Source: an uncultured Alphaproteobacteria bacterium
Lineage (GTDB): Bacteria > Pseudomonadota > Alphaproteobacteria > HIMB59 > GCA-002718135
Direction: 5' to 3'
Length of the DNA: 62,308 nt
NCBI GenBank assembly: GCA_902627245.1
Contig: CACOIH010000006.1
Coordinates: forward strand, 1 to 62,308
A model generated the notes under the pieces. The model was not told where the DNA came from and ran no database searches. It saw only the letters and a list, made by a program, of their open reading frames with translations. Below are positions 9,322 to 19,537 of this stretch, in pieces. The first letter of the stretch is position 1. Each line of letters opens with the position of its first letter. Made by a program: the position numbers and the translations under genes.

Positions 9322-10613
9322 CTAAACTTAATATAGGTATTGCTGGTCTTGGTAATGTTGGATCTTCATTGATTAAATCTATAGAAGAAAATAATAACTA
9401 TTTTGATCAAAAAACATCCCTCAAAATTAACATTGTAGGTATATCGGCAAAATCAAAATCAAAAAAAAGACTTATTGATATAAAAAACTATAATTGGTTT
9501 GATGACCCAAGAGATATGGCCAAATTAGAAAATTGTGATGTCATAGTTGAATTAATTGGTCAGGAGAAGGGTGTAAGCTATGAAATAATTGATTTAGCAC
9601 TTAAACATAAAAAACACGTTGTCACTGGTAATAAAGCTTTAATAGCAAATTATGGTAAAGAGCTGTTAAAATTAGCAGAAGCCAATTCTTTAGCTTTGTT
9701 TTTTGAAGCATCTGTTGCCGGTGGAATTCCAATCATAAGAACAATTAAGAATGATATTACACTAAATAAAATTAATAAAATTTCAGGTATACTTAATGGA
9801 ACAACTAATTACATATTAACAAAAATGGAGGAAGATAATCTTTCATTTGATAAAGTATTAAAAATTGCTCAGGAAAAAGGTTTTACTTCTGAGTCTGAAG
9901 CTAAGCTTGATATTCAAGGTTATGATGCCGCTCATAAGCTAACAATTCTTTCAACATTATGTTTTGGTTCAAATTTAAACTTTAATCAAAATTATATAGA
10001 TGGCATATCAAATATTAAAATTGAAGATATTAATTTTGCAAAAAAATTAGGATATAAGATTAAATTAATATCTGAGTCATCAATAATCAAAAATAAAATT
10101 TTAAATATTACTTCTCCTAAATTAGTAAACATTAATAATCCAATTTCCAATGTGGGAGGCGCATTAAATGCAATAAATATTGAAACAGATCACTTAGAAA
10201 ATTTATTTCTTGAAGGGGAGGGAGCAGGTGGTAAACCAACTGCAAGTTCTGTATTATCAGATTTATATAATATTTCTCAAAATTATAAATTTGATAACTT
10301 GGGTTTCAAATCTAGTAGGTTAAAAAATTATGATAAATATGACTCACAAAATATTATTAACTGTTATTATTTAAGAATAATGACTGATGATAAGCCTGGC
10401 GTTCTTTCCTCTATTACAAACCACTTTACAGAAATGGGCATGTCGGTAGAAAAAATATTGCAATTACCAGATAATAATAAGTCATTACCAATTCCAATAA
10501 TCATTACTACTCATAAAATTAAAAAAGAGATATTAAATAATGTGATATCGAAAATAGAAAAACTTAGTTTTGTAAAAGAAAAAATTATAGTTTTACCAAT
10601 TCACGATAAATAA
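9318..10613 (+). CDS. hom: Homoserine dehydrogenase (with C-terminal ACT domain)
   Basis: GIAGLGNVGSSLI; SVAGGIPIIRTIK; NGTTNYILTKM; ACT-like C-terminus. Confidence 0.95.
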   Translation: MTKLNIGIAGLGNVGSSLIKSIEENNNYFDQKTSLKINIVGISAKSKSKKRLIDIKNYNWFDDPRDMAKLENCDVIVELIGQEKGVSYEIIDLALKHKKHVVTGNKALIANYGKELLKLAEANSLALFFEASVAGGIPIIRTIKNDITLNKINKISGILNGTTNYILTKMEEDNLSFDKVLKIAQEKGFTSESEAKLDIQGYDAAHKLTILSTLCFGSNLNFNQNYIDGISNIKIEDINFAKKLGYKIKLISESSIIKNKILNITSPKLVNINNPISNVGGALNAINIETDHLENLFLEGEGAGGKPTASSVLSDLYNISQNYKFDNLGFKSSRLKNYDKYDSQNIINCYYLRIMTDDKPGVLSSITNHFTEMGMSVEKILQLPDNNKSLPIPIIITTHKIKKEILNNVISKIEKLSFVKEKIIVLPIHDK

Positions 10614-10617
10614 TTTT

Positions 10618-12363
10618 GTGGGATTAAATAAATCATTATCTAATAAGATTTGGAAAGAAATAAATATTGATAGAAATAAAGTTTTAAGATTATCTCAACA
10701 AAAGTCAATTTCAGAAATCTTCTCCAAAATATTAATTGCTAGAGGTGTTGATGAAAATAATTTAGATCAATTTCTAAACCCAAATATTCTAAATGATATC
10801 CCTAATCCTTATCATTTAAAAGATATGAAAAAAGGAGTTGATAGATGTTTAAATGCAATTAAAAATAATGAAAAAATTGGTATAATAGCAGACTACGATG
10901 TAGACGGATCAACTTCTGCTTCGATTTTATTTAAATTTTTAAATAATTTTACATCAAATATAATTTGTAAAATTCCTAATAGATTATCTGAGGGTTATGG
11001 TCCCAATACTAGATTAATGAATGAAATGTTAAGCGAAAAAGTTCAACTACTTTTTACACTTGATTGCGGCACTTCATCTTTTAATACTATCGATCATTCA
11101 GATTATGAAGATATTGATGTTATTGTTATAGATCATCATTTAAGTGAATACAAATTACCAAATGTTAATTGTGTAATTAATCCTAATAGGTTTGATGAAA
11201 ATAATGAGTTTCAGGATTTTGCTGCTGTCGGTGTCACTTTTTTATTTTTAATGGCTTTAAGAAAAGAGATTAGAGATTTAAGCATGTTTTCTCATGTAAC
11301 TGAGCCTAATCTTATGTCATATTTAGATTTAGTCGCATTAGGAACAATATGCGATATTGTAAATATTAAGAATTACAACAGAGCTTTGGTTAAAAAGGGA
11401 TTAGATCTAATAATCAAAAGACGTAATAAAAGTATTACGAGCATAATAGATAATTCAAATATAAAATTTACCCCTTCTTCAAGAGATATAGGATTTATTG
11501 TCGGTCCACAGATCAATGCAGCAAGCAGAATTGATGATTCCTCTTTAGCTTCCAAATTGTTAATTACTAAAGACATAAATGAAATTGATAAAATTGCTAG
11601 AAAATTATTTTTAATAAATGAAAAAAGAAAAGTAATTGAAGAAACCATATTTCAAGAAGCTAAAACACAAATAGCAGAACAAGAAAATAATAATTTTTTT
11701 GTTGTTTATAAATCAAATTGGCATCAAGGGGTTTTAGGCATCGTTGCTAGTAAAATAGTTGCATTGTACAACAAACCAACATTTGTTTTATCTTTTAACA
11801 ATAATGTTGGAATAGGATCTGGAAGATCTATTGAGAATGTCGATATTGGTAATATAATTTTAGAGTTAAAAAATAATAATTTAATAACAGATGGAGGTGG
11901 GCATAAAATGGCTGTTGGCCTCAGTCTCTCAACTAATCAACTTAAAGGTTTTAAACAATTTCTAAATAATAAATTTTCAAATTATGAAAAACATTTATTT
12001 GAAAAAGTATTACAATATGAATTGGAAATATCTGTCAATCAGCTTAATGACGAACTTTTGAATATTTTGGAACAAATAGAACCTTGTGGCAAAGGAAATG
12101 AAGAACCTCAATTTTTAATTAGAGATATTATAATTGATAATATTAAAATTTTAAAACAAAAGCACATTCTTGTATTTTTTAAAAATGACTTAGGTAATAA
12201 TTTAAAGGGAATCTTATTTAACTCGCTTAATACTAAATTAGGTGAATATGTTACTAAATTTAACAAATATAAGTTCGATATTTTGTGTACTGTCAAAAGG
12301 GATAATTTTGCTAATAATGATATGCCACAGATACAAATTATAGATGCCAAACTAATAAATTAA
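10618..12363 (+). CDS. recJ: Single-stranded-DNA-specific exonuclease RecJ
   Basis: DYDVDGSTSASI, DHH motif (VIDHHLSEY), GGGHKMAVG; GTG start. Confidence 0.95.
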   Translation: MGLNKSLSNKIWKEINIDRNKVLRLSQQKSISEIFSKILIARGVDENNLDQFLNPNILNDIPNPYHLKDMKKGVDRCLNAIKNNEKIGIIADYDVDGSTSASILFKFLNNFTSNIICKIPNRLSEGYGPNTRLMNEMLSEKVQLLFTLDCGTSSFNTIDHSDYEDIDVIVIDHHLSEYKLPNVNCVINPNRFDENNEFQDFAAVGVTFLFLMALRKEIRDLSMFSHVTEPNLMSYLDLVALGTICDIVNIKNYNRALVKKGLDLIIKRRNKSITSIIDNSNIKFTPSSRDIGFIVGPQINAASRIDDSSLASKLLITKDINEIDKIARKLFLINEKRKVIEETIFQEAKTQIAEQENNNFFVVYKSNWHQGVLGIVASKIVALYNKPTFVLSFNNNVGIGSGRSIENVDIGNIILELKNNNLITDGGGHKMAVGLSLSTNQLKGFKQFLNNKFSNYEKHLFEKVLQYELEISVNQLNDELLNILEQIEPCGKGNEEPQFLIRDIIIDNIKILKQKHILVFFKNDLGNNLKGILFNSLNTKLGEYVTKFNKYKFDILCTVKRDNFANNDMPQIQIIDAKLIN

Positions 12364-12407
12364 ATAATTTGAAAAAATTTACTATTTCTACTATATAGCT
12401 TCCATGA

Positions 12408-12482
12408 GACCCCTTCGTCTATCGGTTAGGACATCAGGTTTTCATCCTGAAAAGAGGAGTTCGATTCTCCTAGGGGTCGCCA
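12408..12482 (+). tRNA. tRNA-Glu (anticodon UUC), CCA encoded
   Basis: GACCCCT...CTTTTCATC...GTTCGATTC...AGGGGTCGCCA cloverleaf. Confidence 0.96.
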
Positions 12483-12483
12483 A

Positions 12484-13470
12484 TTATGGATTTAATATTA
12501 TAGATCCAGTTGATTTTCTAGACTCTAATAATTGATGTGCATCAGACGCTTCTGATAGTTTAAATTTTTTAAAAATATTTGGCTTAATTTCTTTGTTTTT
12601 AATTTTATTAAAAAGATTTTCACTTGATAATTTTAATTCTTCTTTATTTTTAATATAGTGCATTAATGTAGGTCGTGTAAAATATAGGCTTTTAGGATTA
12701 AATGTACTGTGCAAATTTACATCTTGAATCATTCCAGACGATTGGCCAAAAGAAACCATTAATCCTCTAAAACTTAAACATTTTAAAGAAGTATTAAAAG
12801 TGTTTTTCCCTACACCGTCATAAACAACTTTTACACCTTCATTATTTGTAATGCTTAATAATTTTTCAACAACATTTTCATTTGTATAATTAATAATATG
12901 CTCACAACCATTTTTAACAGCTAATTCTGCTTTTTCTTTTGTGCTAACTGTGCCAATCATTTTTGCACCAATAGATCTGCTCCACTGACAAGCTATTAAG
13001 CCAACTCCACCAGCAGCCGCATGAAAAAGAAATGTTTCATCTTTCTTTAATTTATATAATCTCTCAAATAAGTATTCCACTGTCATTCCTTGTAAAAGAA
13101 TTGATGCAGCTTCATCATTGGACATAAAATTTGGAATTTTTACTAGCTTATCATGCTCAAAGTCTCTTATTTCACAATAAGCTCCTAGAGGTGGACTATA
13201 GGAATAAACAACTCTATCACCCACTTTAAAATCTACAACTTTACTACCAAGTTCTATTATTTCACCAGCAGCCTCTAAACCTAAACAAAAAGGGAACTGT
13301 AAAGGAACAGGATAAGTGCCAGATCTATGGTAAGTATCAATATAATTTAAACCAATTGATGTTTGCTTTATTCTGACTTGTGTATCAGGTATATTAACCG
13401 GAAGTTTATACTCGACATATTTTAAAACTTCTGGCCCTCCTAGTTTTGATACTACTATTCTATTAGGCAT
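12484..13470 (-). CDS. NADPH:quinone reductase / zinc-type oxidoreductase (MDR family)
   Basis: GxGxxG-like HAAAGGVGLIACQW; GLNYIDTYHRSGTYP typical quinone oxidoreductase. Confidence 0.88.
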   Translation of the reverse strand: MPNRIVVSKLGGPEVLKYVEYKLPVNIPDTQVRIKQTSIGLNYIDTYHRSGTYPVPLQFPFCLGLEAAGEIIELGSKVVDFKVGDRVVYSYSPPLGAYCEIRDFEHDKLVKIPNFMSNDEAASILLQGMTVEYLFERLYKLKKDETFLFHAAAGGVGLIACQWSRSIGAKMIGTVSTKEKAELAVKNGCEHIINYTNENVVEKLLSITNNEGVKVVYDGVGKNTFNTSLKCLSFRGLMVSFGQSSGMIQDVNLHSTFNPKSLYFTRPTLMHYIKNKEELKLSSENLFNKIKNKEIKPNIFKKFKLSEASDAHQLLESRKSTGSIILNP

Positions 13471-15406
13471 TATTTAATAAAGTCTTGTATATATCCTGAT
13501 ATTCTTTTAAGCAATGAGGATTAACTAAGGTTTCTAAATTTACAATTTTTTCACCATTTACCAAATTTTTAATTAATATTTCCATATTTTTACCACTTCT
13601 TGTTTTAGGAATTTCCTTAACTGAATATATTCTTGAAGGGACATGTTTTGGAGATAATTCATTTTTAATTTTATTGATCAATTTGATTTTTAAAGAATTA
13701 TTCATTTTAATTCCATTTCTAGTTACAACAAACAATATAACTTCAGTATTATTATTTTTATTAAATTCAACTGCAAGTCCTTCTAAAACTTCATTTAAAC
13801 TCTCAATAATTCTATAAATTTCTGCTGTTCCAATTCTTACACCGCCTGAATTTAATGTTGCATCTGATCTTCCTAAAATTATAAAGCCGTTATTTAGTGT
13901 TCTGATACAAAAATCTCCATGACACCAAATATTATTGTATTTTGAAAAGTAAGATTTTTTATATTTTTGAAAATTATCATCATTCCAAAAGTAAAGAGGT
14001 TTAGACGGAAAAGGAGTTTTGCAAACCAGTTCACCTTTTTGTGATATTATACTTCTACCTCTATCATCAAATATATCAACGTCCATTCCTAGTCCAGCGC
14101 ATTGAATTTCACCACTAAATACCGGGGAAGATGGATTTCCTAGAACAAAACAAGACACTATATCCGTGCCTCCACTAATAGATGCTAAATGAATATCTTT
14201 TTTAATTGAATTATATACATATTCAAATGTTTCATTGACTAATGGAGAGCCAGTTGATGCTAATACTTTTAGTTGTTTTAGTTTTAGGAAAGAATTTATT
14301 TTAATATTATGATTTTTTAAAGTATCAAGGTATTTTGCTCCTGTTCCAAAAAATTTTAATTTTTCTTTTTCAGCTAATTCAAAAAGATATTTTTTATCTG
14401 GTACAAATGGAGATCCATCATATAAAACAATAGTAGCCTGAGAAGCAAGTGATGAGATTAACCAATTCCACATCATCCATCCACAGGTAGTAAAATAAAA
14501 AACTTTATCATTAGCATTAATATTACAATGAAGTTGATGTTCTTTTTTATGCTGGATAAGTGATCCACCAGCACCATGAACTATACATTTAGGAACACCA
14601 GTTGTTCCGCTAGAATAAAGAATGTATAATGGATGATTAAATGGAAAACGATTAAACTTATTATAAGTATTTTCTGACTCAATTATTTCTCTCCATTCAA
14701 TATAAGAAAAATCACTTTCTAAATTAGCTAAATTTTTTTCATATGGTATAACTAACACATTCTTAATACTTGGAATATTTTCTAAAATATTTGGTATAAT
14801 TGAAATTGTATTAATTTTCTTTTGATTATAATAATAATAATCTGTTATTATTAAAATTTTAGGACTTATTTGTTTAAACCTATCAATAATTGCTTGCTTT
14901 CCAAAATCTGGTGAGCATGATGACCAAATTGCTCCAATTTGTGCAGTAGCAAGAAATGAAATAACTGTTTCAGCAAAATTTGGTAAAATTGCTGCCACTC
15001 TATCATTTTCATTTATGTCATTTAATTTTAAAAAGTGTGCAGTTTTAAAAACAAGTTCTCTAAGTTGTTTCCACGTATATTTTCGCTTAGTATTATTTTC
15101 TAAGTATGAAATTATAGCTTCGCTATCATCATTTTTAATTAAACAATTTTCAGTATAATTTAATTTAGATTCTTCAAAAAATTTAGTTTTAATAAAATCT
15201 TCATCAAACTTAATCGGATTACCTTTTTTTTCTCCAATAATTTTTGTGAAATCCCAAATTTTACTCCAAAAAATATCTTTATGTTCAATACTCCATGTAT
15301 GTAATAAATTATATGAGTTAATTTTTAAGTTTTTATTAAGAGAATTTGTAAATTTATTGATATTATTGTCTAGATTAGTTGGAGACCACAACTTTGAGTT
15401 GTGCAT
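13463..15406 (-). CDS. Acetoacetyl-CoA synthetase
   Basis: YSSGTTGVPKCIVHGAGG; STGSPLVNETFEYVY; SGGTDIVSCFV; NSGGVRIGTAEIY. Confidence 0.9.
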   Translation of the reverse strand: MHNSKLWSPTNLDNNINKFTNSLNKNLKINSYNLLHTWSIEHKDIFWSKIWDFTKIIGEKKGNPIKFDEDFIKTKFFEESKLNYTENCLIKNDDSEAIISYLENNTKRKYTWKQLRELVFKTAHFLKLNDINENDRVAAILPNFAETVISFLATAQIGAIWSSCSPDFGKQAIIDRFKQISPKILIITDYYYYNQKKINTISIIPNILENIPSIKNVLVIPYEKNLANLESDFSYIEWREIIESENTYNKFNRFPFNHPLYILYSSGTTGVPKCIVHGAGGSLIQHKKEHQLHCNINANDKVFYFTTCGWMMWNWLISSLASQATIVLYDGSPFVPDKKYLFELAEKEKLKFFGTGAKYLDTLKNHNIKINSFLKLKQLKVLASTGSPLVNETFEYVYNSIKKDIHLASISGGTDIVSCFVLGNPSSPVFSGEIQCAGLGMDVDIFDDRGRSIISQKGELVCKTPFPSKPLYFWNDDNFQKYKKSYFSKYNNIWCHGDFCIRTLNNGFIILGRSDATLNSGGVRIGTAEIYRIIESLNEVLEGLAVEFNKNNNTEVILFVVTRNGIKMNNSLKIKLINKIKNELSPKHVPSRIYSVKEIPKTRSGKNMEILIKNLVNGEKIVNLETLVNPHCLKEYQDIYKTLLNNA

Positions 15407-15412
15407 CTTTAT

Positions 15413-15865
15413 TTAGCTCTTTTTTTTATCTTTTACCGATCTAACTCTAACTATAACATCAATGTTGTGAAGAGTTAAACAGGCTGGAATTGAAGGTATA
15501 TCTAGGTTGATATTCTCTGTTGGTATATCGTGAATCTTACCTTCATCTTCAATATAGAGATGATAGTGAGATTTGTTATTTGTGCAGTATAAAGACTTAT
15601 TTTGATCCACAACAATTTCCCTTATTAATCCAAGATTTGTAAATTGCTTCAGCGTGTTATAGATTGTTGCCATTGAGATTTTTCTATCTTCCTTTTTGAC
15701 TTCATCAAACAAGTTTTCAGCAGATATATGTCTATCTCCTTTTTCAAATAACATTCTAGCTAATATTCTTCTTTGTTTTGTAGGCCTTATTCCGCTTTCT
15801 TCAATTTTCTTGAGAGCTTTACTATAAGCGCTAAAAGGATCAAATACTTTGTTTTCCATTATCAT
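15413..15865 (-). CDS. irr: Fur-family regulator, Irr-like (iron response regulator)
   Basis: SGIRPTKQRRILARMLFEKGDRHISAENLFDEVKKEDRKISMATIYNTLKQF; Irr-type C-terminus with HYH. Confidence 0.75.
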   Translation of the reverse strand: MIMENKVFDPFSAYSKALKKIEESGIRPTKQRRILARMLFEKGDRHISAENLFDEVKKEDRKISMATIYNTLKQFTNLGLIREIVVDQNKSLYCTNNKSHYHLYIEDEGKIHDIPTENINLDIPSIPACLTLHNIDVIVRVRSVKDKKKS

Positions 15866-15883
15866 AATTGTATAATATAACTA

Positions 15884-16687
15884 ATGAAATACATTTTTTC
15901 TGTAATTTTACTATATTTTTTTTTTGGAATGATATTATTTATTTTCCAGAGAAAGATACTTTTCAACAAATCTTCTAAACCAGGTTCTCCAATTGAGTAT
16001 AATTTAGATAATACGAAGGAAGAAATCATTATTACTGATGATAATATAGAGTTACTATCATGGTATCATTTTGGTAATAAAAACCTACCTTTACTTGTAT
16101 ATTTTCATGGCAATTCTTTCCATATCGGAGACAGGGCTAACAGAATAAAAAAATACATAGACCAAAATTGGAGTGTATTAATAGTCTCTTGGAGAGGTTT
16201 TGCTGGTACCAAGGGTAAACCAACTGAAAAAAATCTCTATAAAGATGGTGAAGGCACAATTAGATGGATATCTGAAAATACAGGCTTTAAATTAAATCAG
16301 GTTGTAATTTATGGAGAATCTCTTGGAACAGGAGTGGCTATTGAATTGGCGACTAAATACCAGTTCTTATCTGTAGTTTTGGAAGCTCCATTTACTTCAA
16401 TTGAAGATATAGCTAAGAAAAGATATAGAATATTTCCAACTAAATATCTTGTTAAGGATAAATTTGATAACTATAGTAAAATTGATAGTCTTAAAACACC
16501 ACTCTTAGTTATCAGTGGCAAAAGAGATGAAATTGTACCTCATGATCATAGTATAAAATTATATGAAAAAGCCAAGGTGAAGAAAAAATGTGTTTTTATT
16601 GACGAAGCAATACATAATAATTTATATGATTTTGGCATTGAAAAAGATGTAATTGAATTTAATTTAAAGTTATGGAAGTCGATCTAA
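15884..16687 (+). CDS. Alpha/beta hydrolase, membrane-anchored (BEM46/YfhR-like)
   Basis: YFHGNSFHIGDR; YGESLGTGVAIELA nucleophile elbow; N-terminal TM. Confidence 0.85.
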   Translation: MKYIFSVILLYFFFGMILFIFQRKILFNKSSKPGSPIEYNLDNTKEEIIITDDNIELLSWYHFGNKNLPLLVYFHGNSFHIGDRANRIKKYIDQNWSVLIVSWRGFAGTKGKPTEKNLYKDGEGTIRWISENTGFKLNQVVIYGESLGTGVAIELATKYQFLSVVLEAPFTSIEDIAKKRYRIFPTKYLVKDKFDNYSKIDSLKTPLLVISGKRDEIVPHDHSIKLYEKAKVKKKCVFIDEAIHNNLYDFGIEKDVIEFNLKLWKSI

Positions 16688-17973
16688 CAACATCATACGT
16701 AGGTATTTTAAGTCTTATAGTTTTTGTCTTAGCTTATGCTGTAGTTATGGCTGAAGAATTTAGCCATTTAAGAAAATCGAAACCAGTAATAATATCAGCA
16801 GCTCTTATATGGGCTATTATTGCTTATCATTTTGCTGGAGATAAGGAATATGGTCATCAGATCGAACATGCACTAGAACATAATGTTTTAGAGTTTGCTG
16901 AACTATTTTTATTTTTGTTAGTAGCAATGACTTATATTAATGCTTTGGAAGAAAGAAAGGTTTTTGATGTTGTTCGTTTCCAGTTAACATCACGAGGTTT
17001 TAGTTTTAGACAACTTTTTATATTTACTGGAATTATCACATTTTTCTTATCTCCAATTGCTGACAACTTAACAACAGCTTTAGTTATGTGTTCTGTAGTT
17101 ATGGCTTGTGGTAAGGGTAATACAAAATTTATATCAATCGGATGTATTAATATTGTTGTTGCTGCAAATGCCGGTGGAGCATTTAGTCCCTTTGGTGACA
17201 TAACCACATTAATGGTTTGGCAAGCTGGTATAGTCGAATTTTTTACCTTTTTTAAAATATTTTTTCCTTCTGTAATTAATTATATAATTCCGGCAGCTGT
17301 TATGTATTTTTTCATTCCAAATGAAAAACCACAATTAAGTACAGATAAAGTTTATATCAAAAGAGGGGGTAAAGTTATTATATTTTTAGGCCTTCTAACA
17401 ATATTTAGTGCAGTAAATTTTCACAACATTTTACATTTACCTCCAATGCTAGGTATGATGTTTGGGCTTGGGCTACTTGGTATTTATTCGTTCTACTTAA
17501 AAATTACATACAACCCCGATATTGAAGATGAAAAATTTGATTTCTTTAGAAAAGTTTCTCGTGCAGAATGGGATACACTATTATTTTTCTTTGGAGTAAT
17601 TTTAAGTGTTGGTGGTTTAGGTTTTATCGGTTATTTAACACTAGTTTCAGAATTTTTATATGTGGGTCTTGGACCAACATTGGCAAATTCTATTGTGGGT
17701 GTACTTTCTGCTATAGTAGATAATATCCCTGTAATGTTTGCAGTTATTACAATGAGACCTGAAATGTCAATTGACCAATGGTTACTTGTTACACTGACAA
17801 CTGGTGTTGGAGGTAGCTTATTGTCCATTGGATCAGCTGCAGGCGTTGCATTAATGGGGCAAGCAAGAGGGTATTATACCTTTTTTGGACACCTTAAATG
17901 GACTCCAGTTATTTTTGTTGGATATTTGGCAAGTATTTACCTTCACGTTTTACTTGCTGATCTGCCTTTATAA
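16672..17973 (+). CDS. nhaD: Na+/H+ antiporter NhaD
   Basis: SPIADNLTTALVM; NAGGAFSPFGDITTLMVWQAG; SAIVDNIPVMFAV; multiple TM. Confidence 0.88.
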   Translation: MEVDLTTSYVGILSLIVFVLAYAVVMAEEFSHLRKSKPVIISAALIWAIIAYHFAGDKEYGHQIEHALEHNVLEFAELFLFLLVAMTYINALEERKVFDVVRFQLTSRGFSFRQLFIFTGIITFFLSPIADNLTTALVMCSVVMACGKGNTKFISIGCINIVVAANAGGAFSPFGDITTLMVWQAGIVEFFTFFKIFFPSVINYIIPAAVMYFFIPNEKPQLSTDKVYIKRGGKVIIFLGLLTIFSAVNFHNILHLPPMLGMMFGLGLLGIYSFYLKITYNPDIEDEKFDFFRKVSRAEWDTLLFFFGVILSVGGLGFIGYLTLVSEFLYVGLGPTLANSIVGVLSAIVDNIPVMFAVITMRPEMSIDQWLLVTLTTGVGGSLLSIGSAAGVALMGQARGYYTFFGHLKWTPVIFVGYLASIYLHVLLADLPL

Positions 17974-19532
17974 TTTAAATTATCTATTACATAATATATC
18001 AATAAACTCATAATCAATATAAATCCTGCAACAACTGATGCCTCTGTAAATCTATAAACTGCTATTAATTTATATAAATATGAAGGTAAGGTCTCAAAAT
18101 TTTGATCTTTAAAAAAAGAAATTATTGTAAAATCTCCAAATGTTATAACAGTAGAGAAAGCAAATACATAAAAAATATTTTTTCTAATTAATGGAAATAA
18201 AATTCTATAGTAATTGAAAAAATTTACCCTAAATACAATTTTAATTTCTTCAAAATTTAAATAACTATTTTTTATATTATTAAACAAAATTAATATTGAA
18301 AAAGGTATTAAAAAAAAGCAATTTATTAATATTATAACACCAAATTTAAAAAAAGACACATATCTCAATTCACCTAATATAATAAAGTAGCCTAAGCTAA
18401 AAATTATTGGGGAAATAATTATAATTGAAGAACTTATTAAAAATAATAATTGCTGGAAATAAATATTTTTATTATTTAAAACCAAAAGGGTTGAAAGTAT
18501 AAAACCGATTATTGTTACCAAGATACCTGTTGTTAAGGATATTATTAATGAGTTTTTAAATGCCTTGATAAAATTTATATCAAATAAAATATTTTTATAA
18601 TCATTATTTATAAAATTAAAGATAATTATAAAAATAGGTGAAAATAGCAAACAAGAAAGTATTAAAATGATTGAAATGTCTAATATTTTTACTGCCAATA
18701 AATTTTTATGAGGGTGAACATTGCTAGCTATATCAACTTCAAAAAAGTTAGAGCCCTTTAGTTTATAGAAACCTATAGATATAAATAATAAACAAATAGT
18801 AATTTGAATAAAACTAAGAATTATAGCTTTATCAAAATTTAACTCAAATAAAGCATATTGATATATAGCAACCTCAATAGTTGAGTAACTTGGACCTCCT
18901 CCCAAAGCCATAACAATTGCAAAACTTAAAAAACATAATGAAAATATAATAGCAAAAACTGAAAATAAATTCTGTCTTATAATGGGTAATTCCACTTTAT
19001 AAATATGTCCAAGATAAGTAAGATTTAAAGAACTTGATATTTCATAATATTTTTGAGGAATATTATTTAAATTTTGAAAAAACAACCTGGTTGCAAAAGG
19101 TGCATTTAATAATATGTGAGCAATAAGAATTGCTTTAAATCCATAAATACTATTTATTGATATTAGCTCATAAAGATTAAAATATGTATTAAACAATCCA
19201 TTGTTACCAAATAATTTAATAACTGCATAAACTATTAAAATTGATGGTATCACAAAAGAAAAGCCACAAATAGAAATTATGATTTTAACTATTTTATGAT
19301 TTTTGTTTCGATTTAAAGCTAACGCAAATGGTATAGCAATTAAACAACTTAAAAATGAAGACATAAAAGCTTGATATAGCGAAAAGTAAATAACTCGATG
19401 AATATAACTATTTTGTAAAAATTGACTCAAGGTATTAAAATCATAGTTAGCCTTTGATAATATGCCCCCTAAGGGTAAGGCTAGTACAAAGAAAAAAAAT
19501 ACAAATACAAAATAATTAGAGGTTTTAAACAA
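17943..19532 (-). CDS. thiP: Thiamine ABC transporter permease ThiP
   Basis: Two binding-protein-dependent permease repeats; MALGGGPSYSTIEVAIYQ; TFGDFTIISFF; directly behind thiB and the TPP riboswitch. Confidence 0.88.
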   Translation of the reverse strand: MFKTSNYFVFVFFFFVLALPLGGILSKANYDFNTLSQFLQNSYIHRVIYFSLYQAFMSSFLSCLIAIPFALALNRNKNHKIVKIIISICGFSFVIPSILIVYAVIKLFGNNGLFNTYFNLYELISINSIYGFKAILIAHILLNAPFATRLFFQNLNNIPQKYYEISSSLNLTYLGHIYKVELPIIRQNLFSVFAIIFSLCFLSFAIVMALGGGPSYSTIEVAIYQYALFELNFDKAIILSFIQITICLLFISIGFYKLKGSNFFEVDIASNVHPHKNLLAVKILDISIILILSCLLFSPIFIIIFNFINNDYKNILFDINFIKAFKNSLIISLTTGILVTIIGFILSTLLVLNNKNIYFQQLLFLISSSIIIISPIIFSLGYFIILGELRYVSFFKFGVIILINCFFLIPFSILILFNNIKNSYLNFEEIKIVFRVNFFNYYRILFPLIRKNIFYVFAFSTVITFGDFTIISFFKDQNFETLPSYLYKLIAVYRFTEASVVAGFILIMSLLIYYVIDNLNYKGRSASKT

Positions 19533-19537
19533 TTAAT

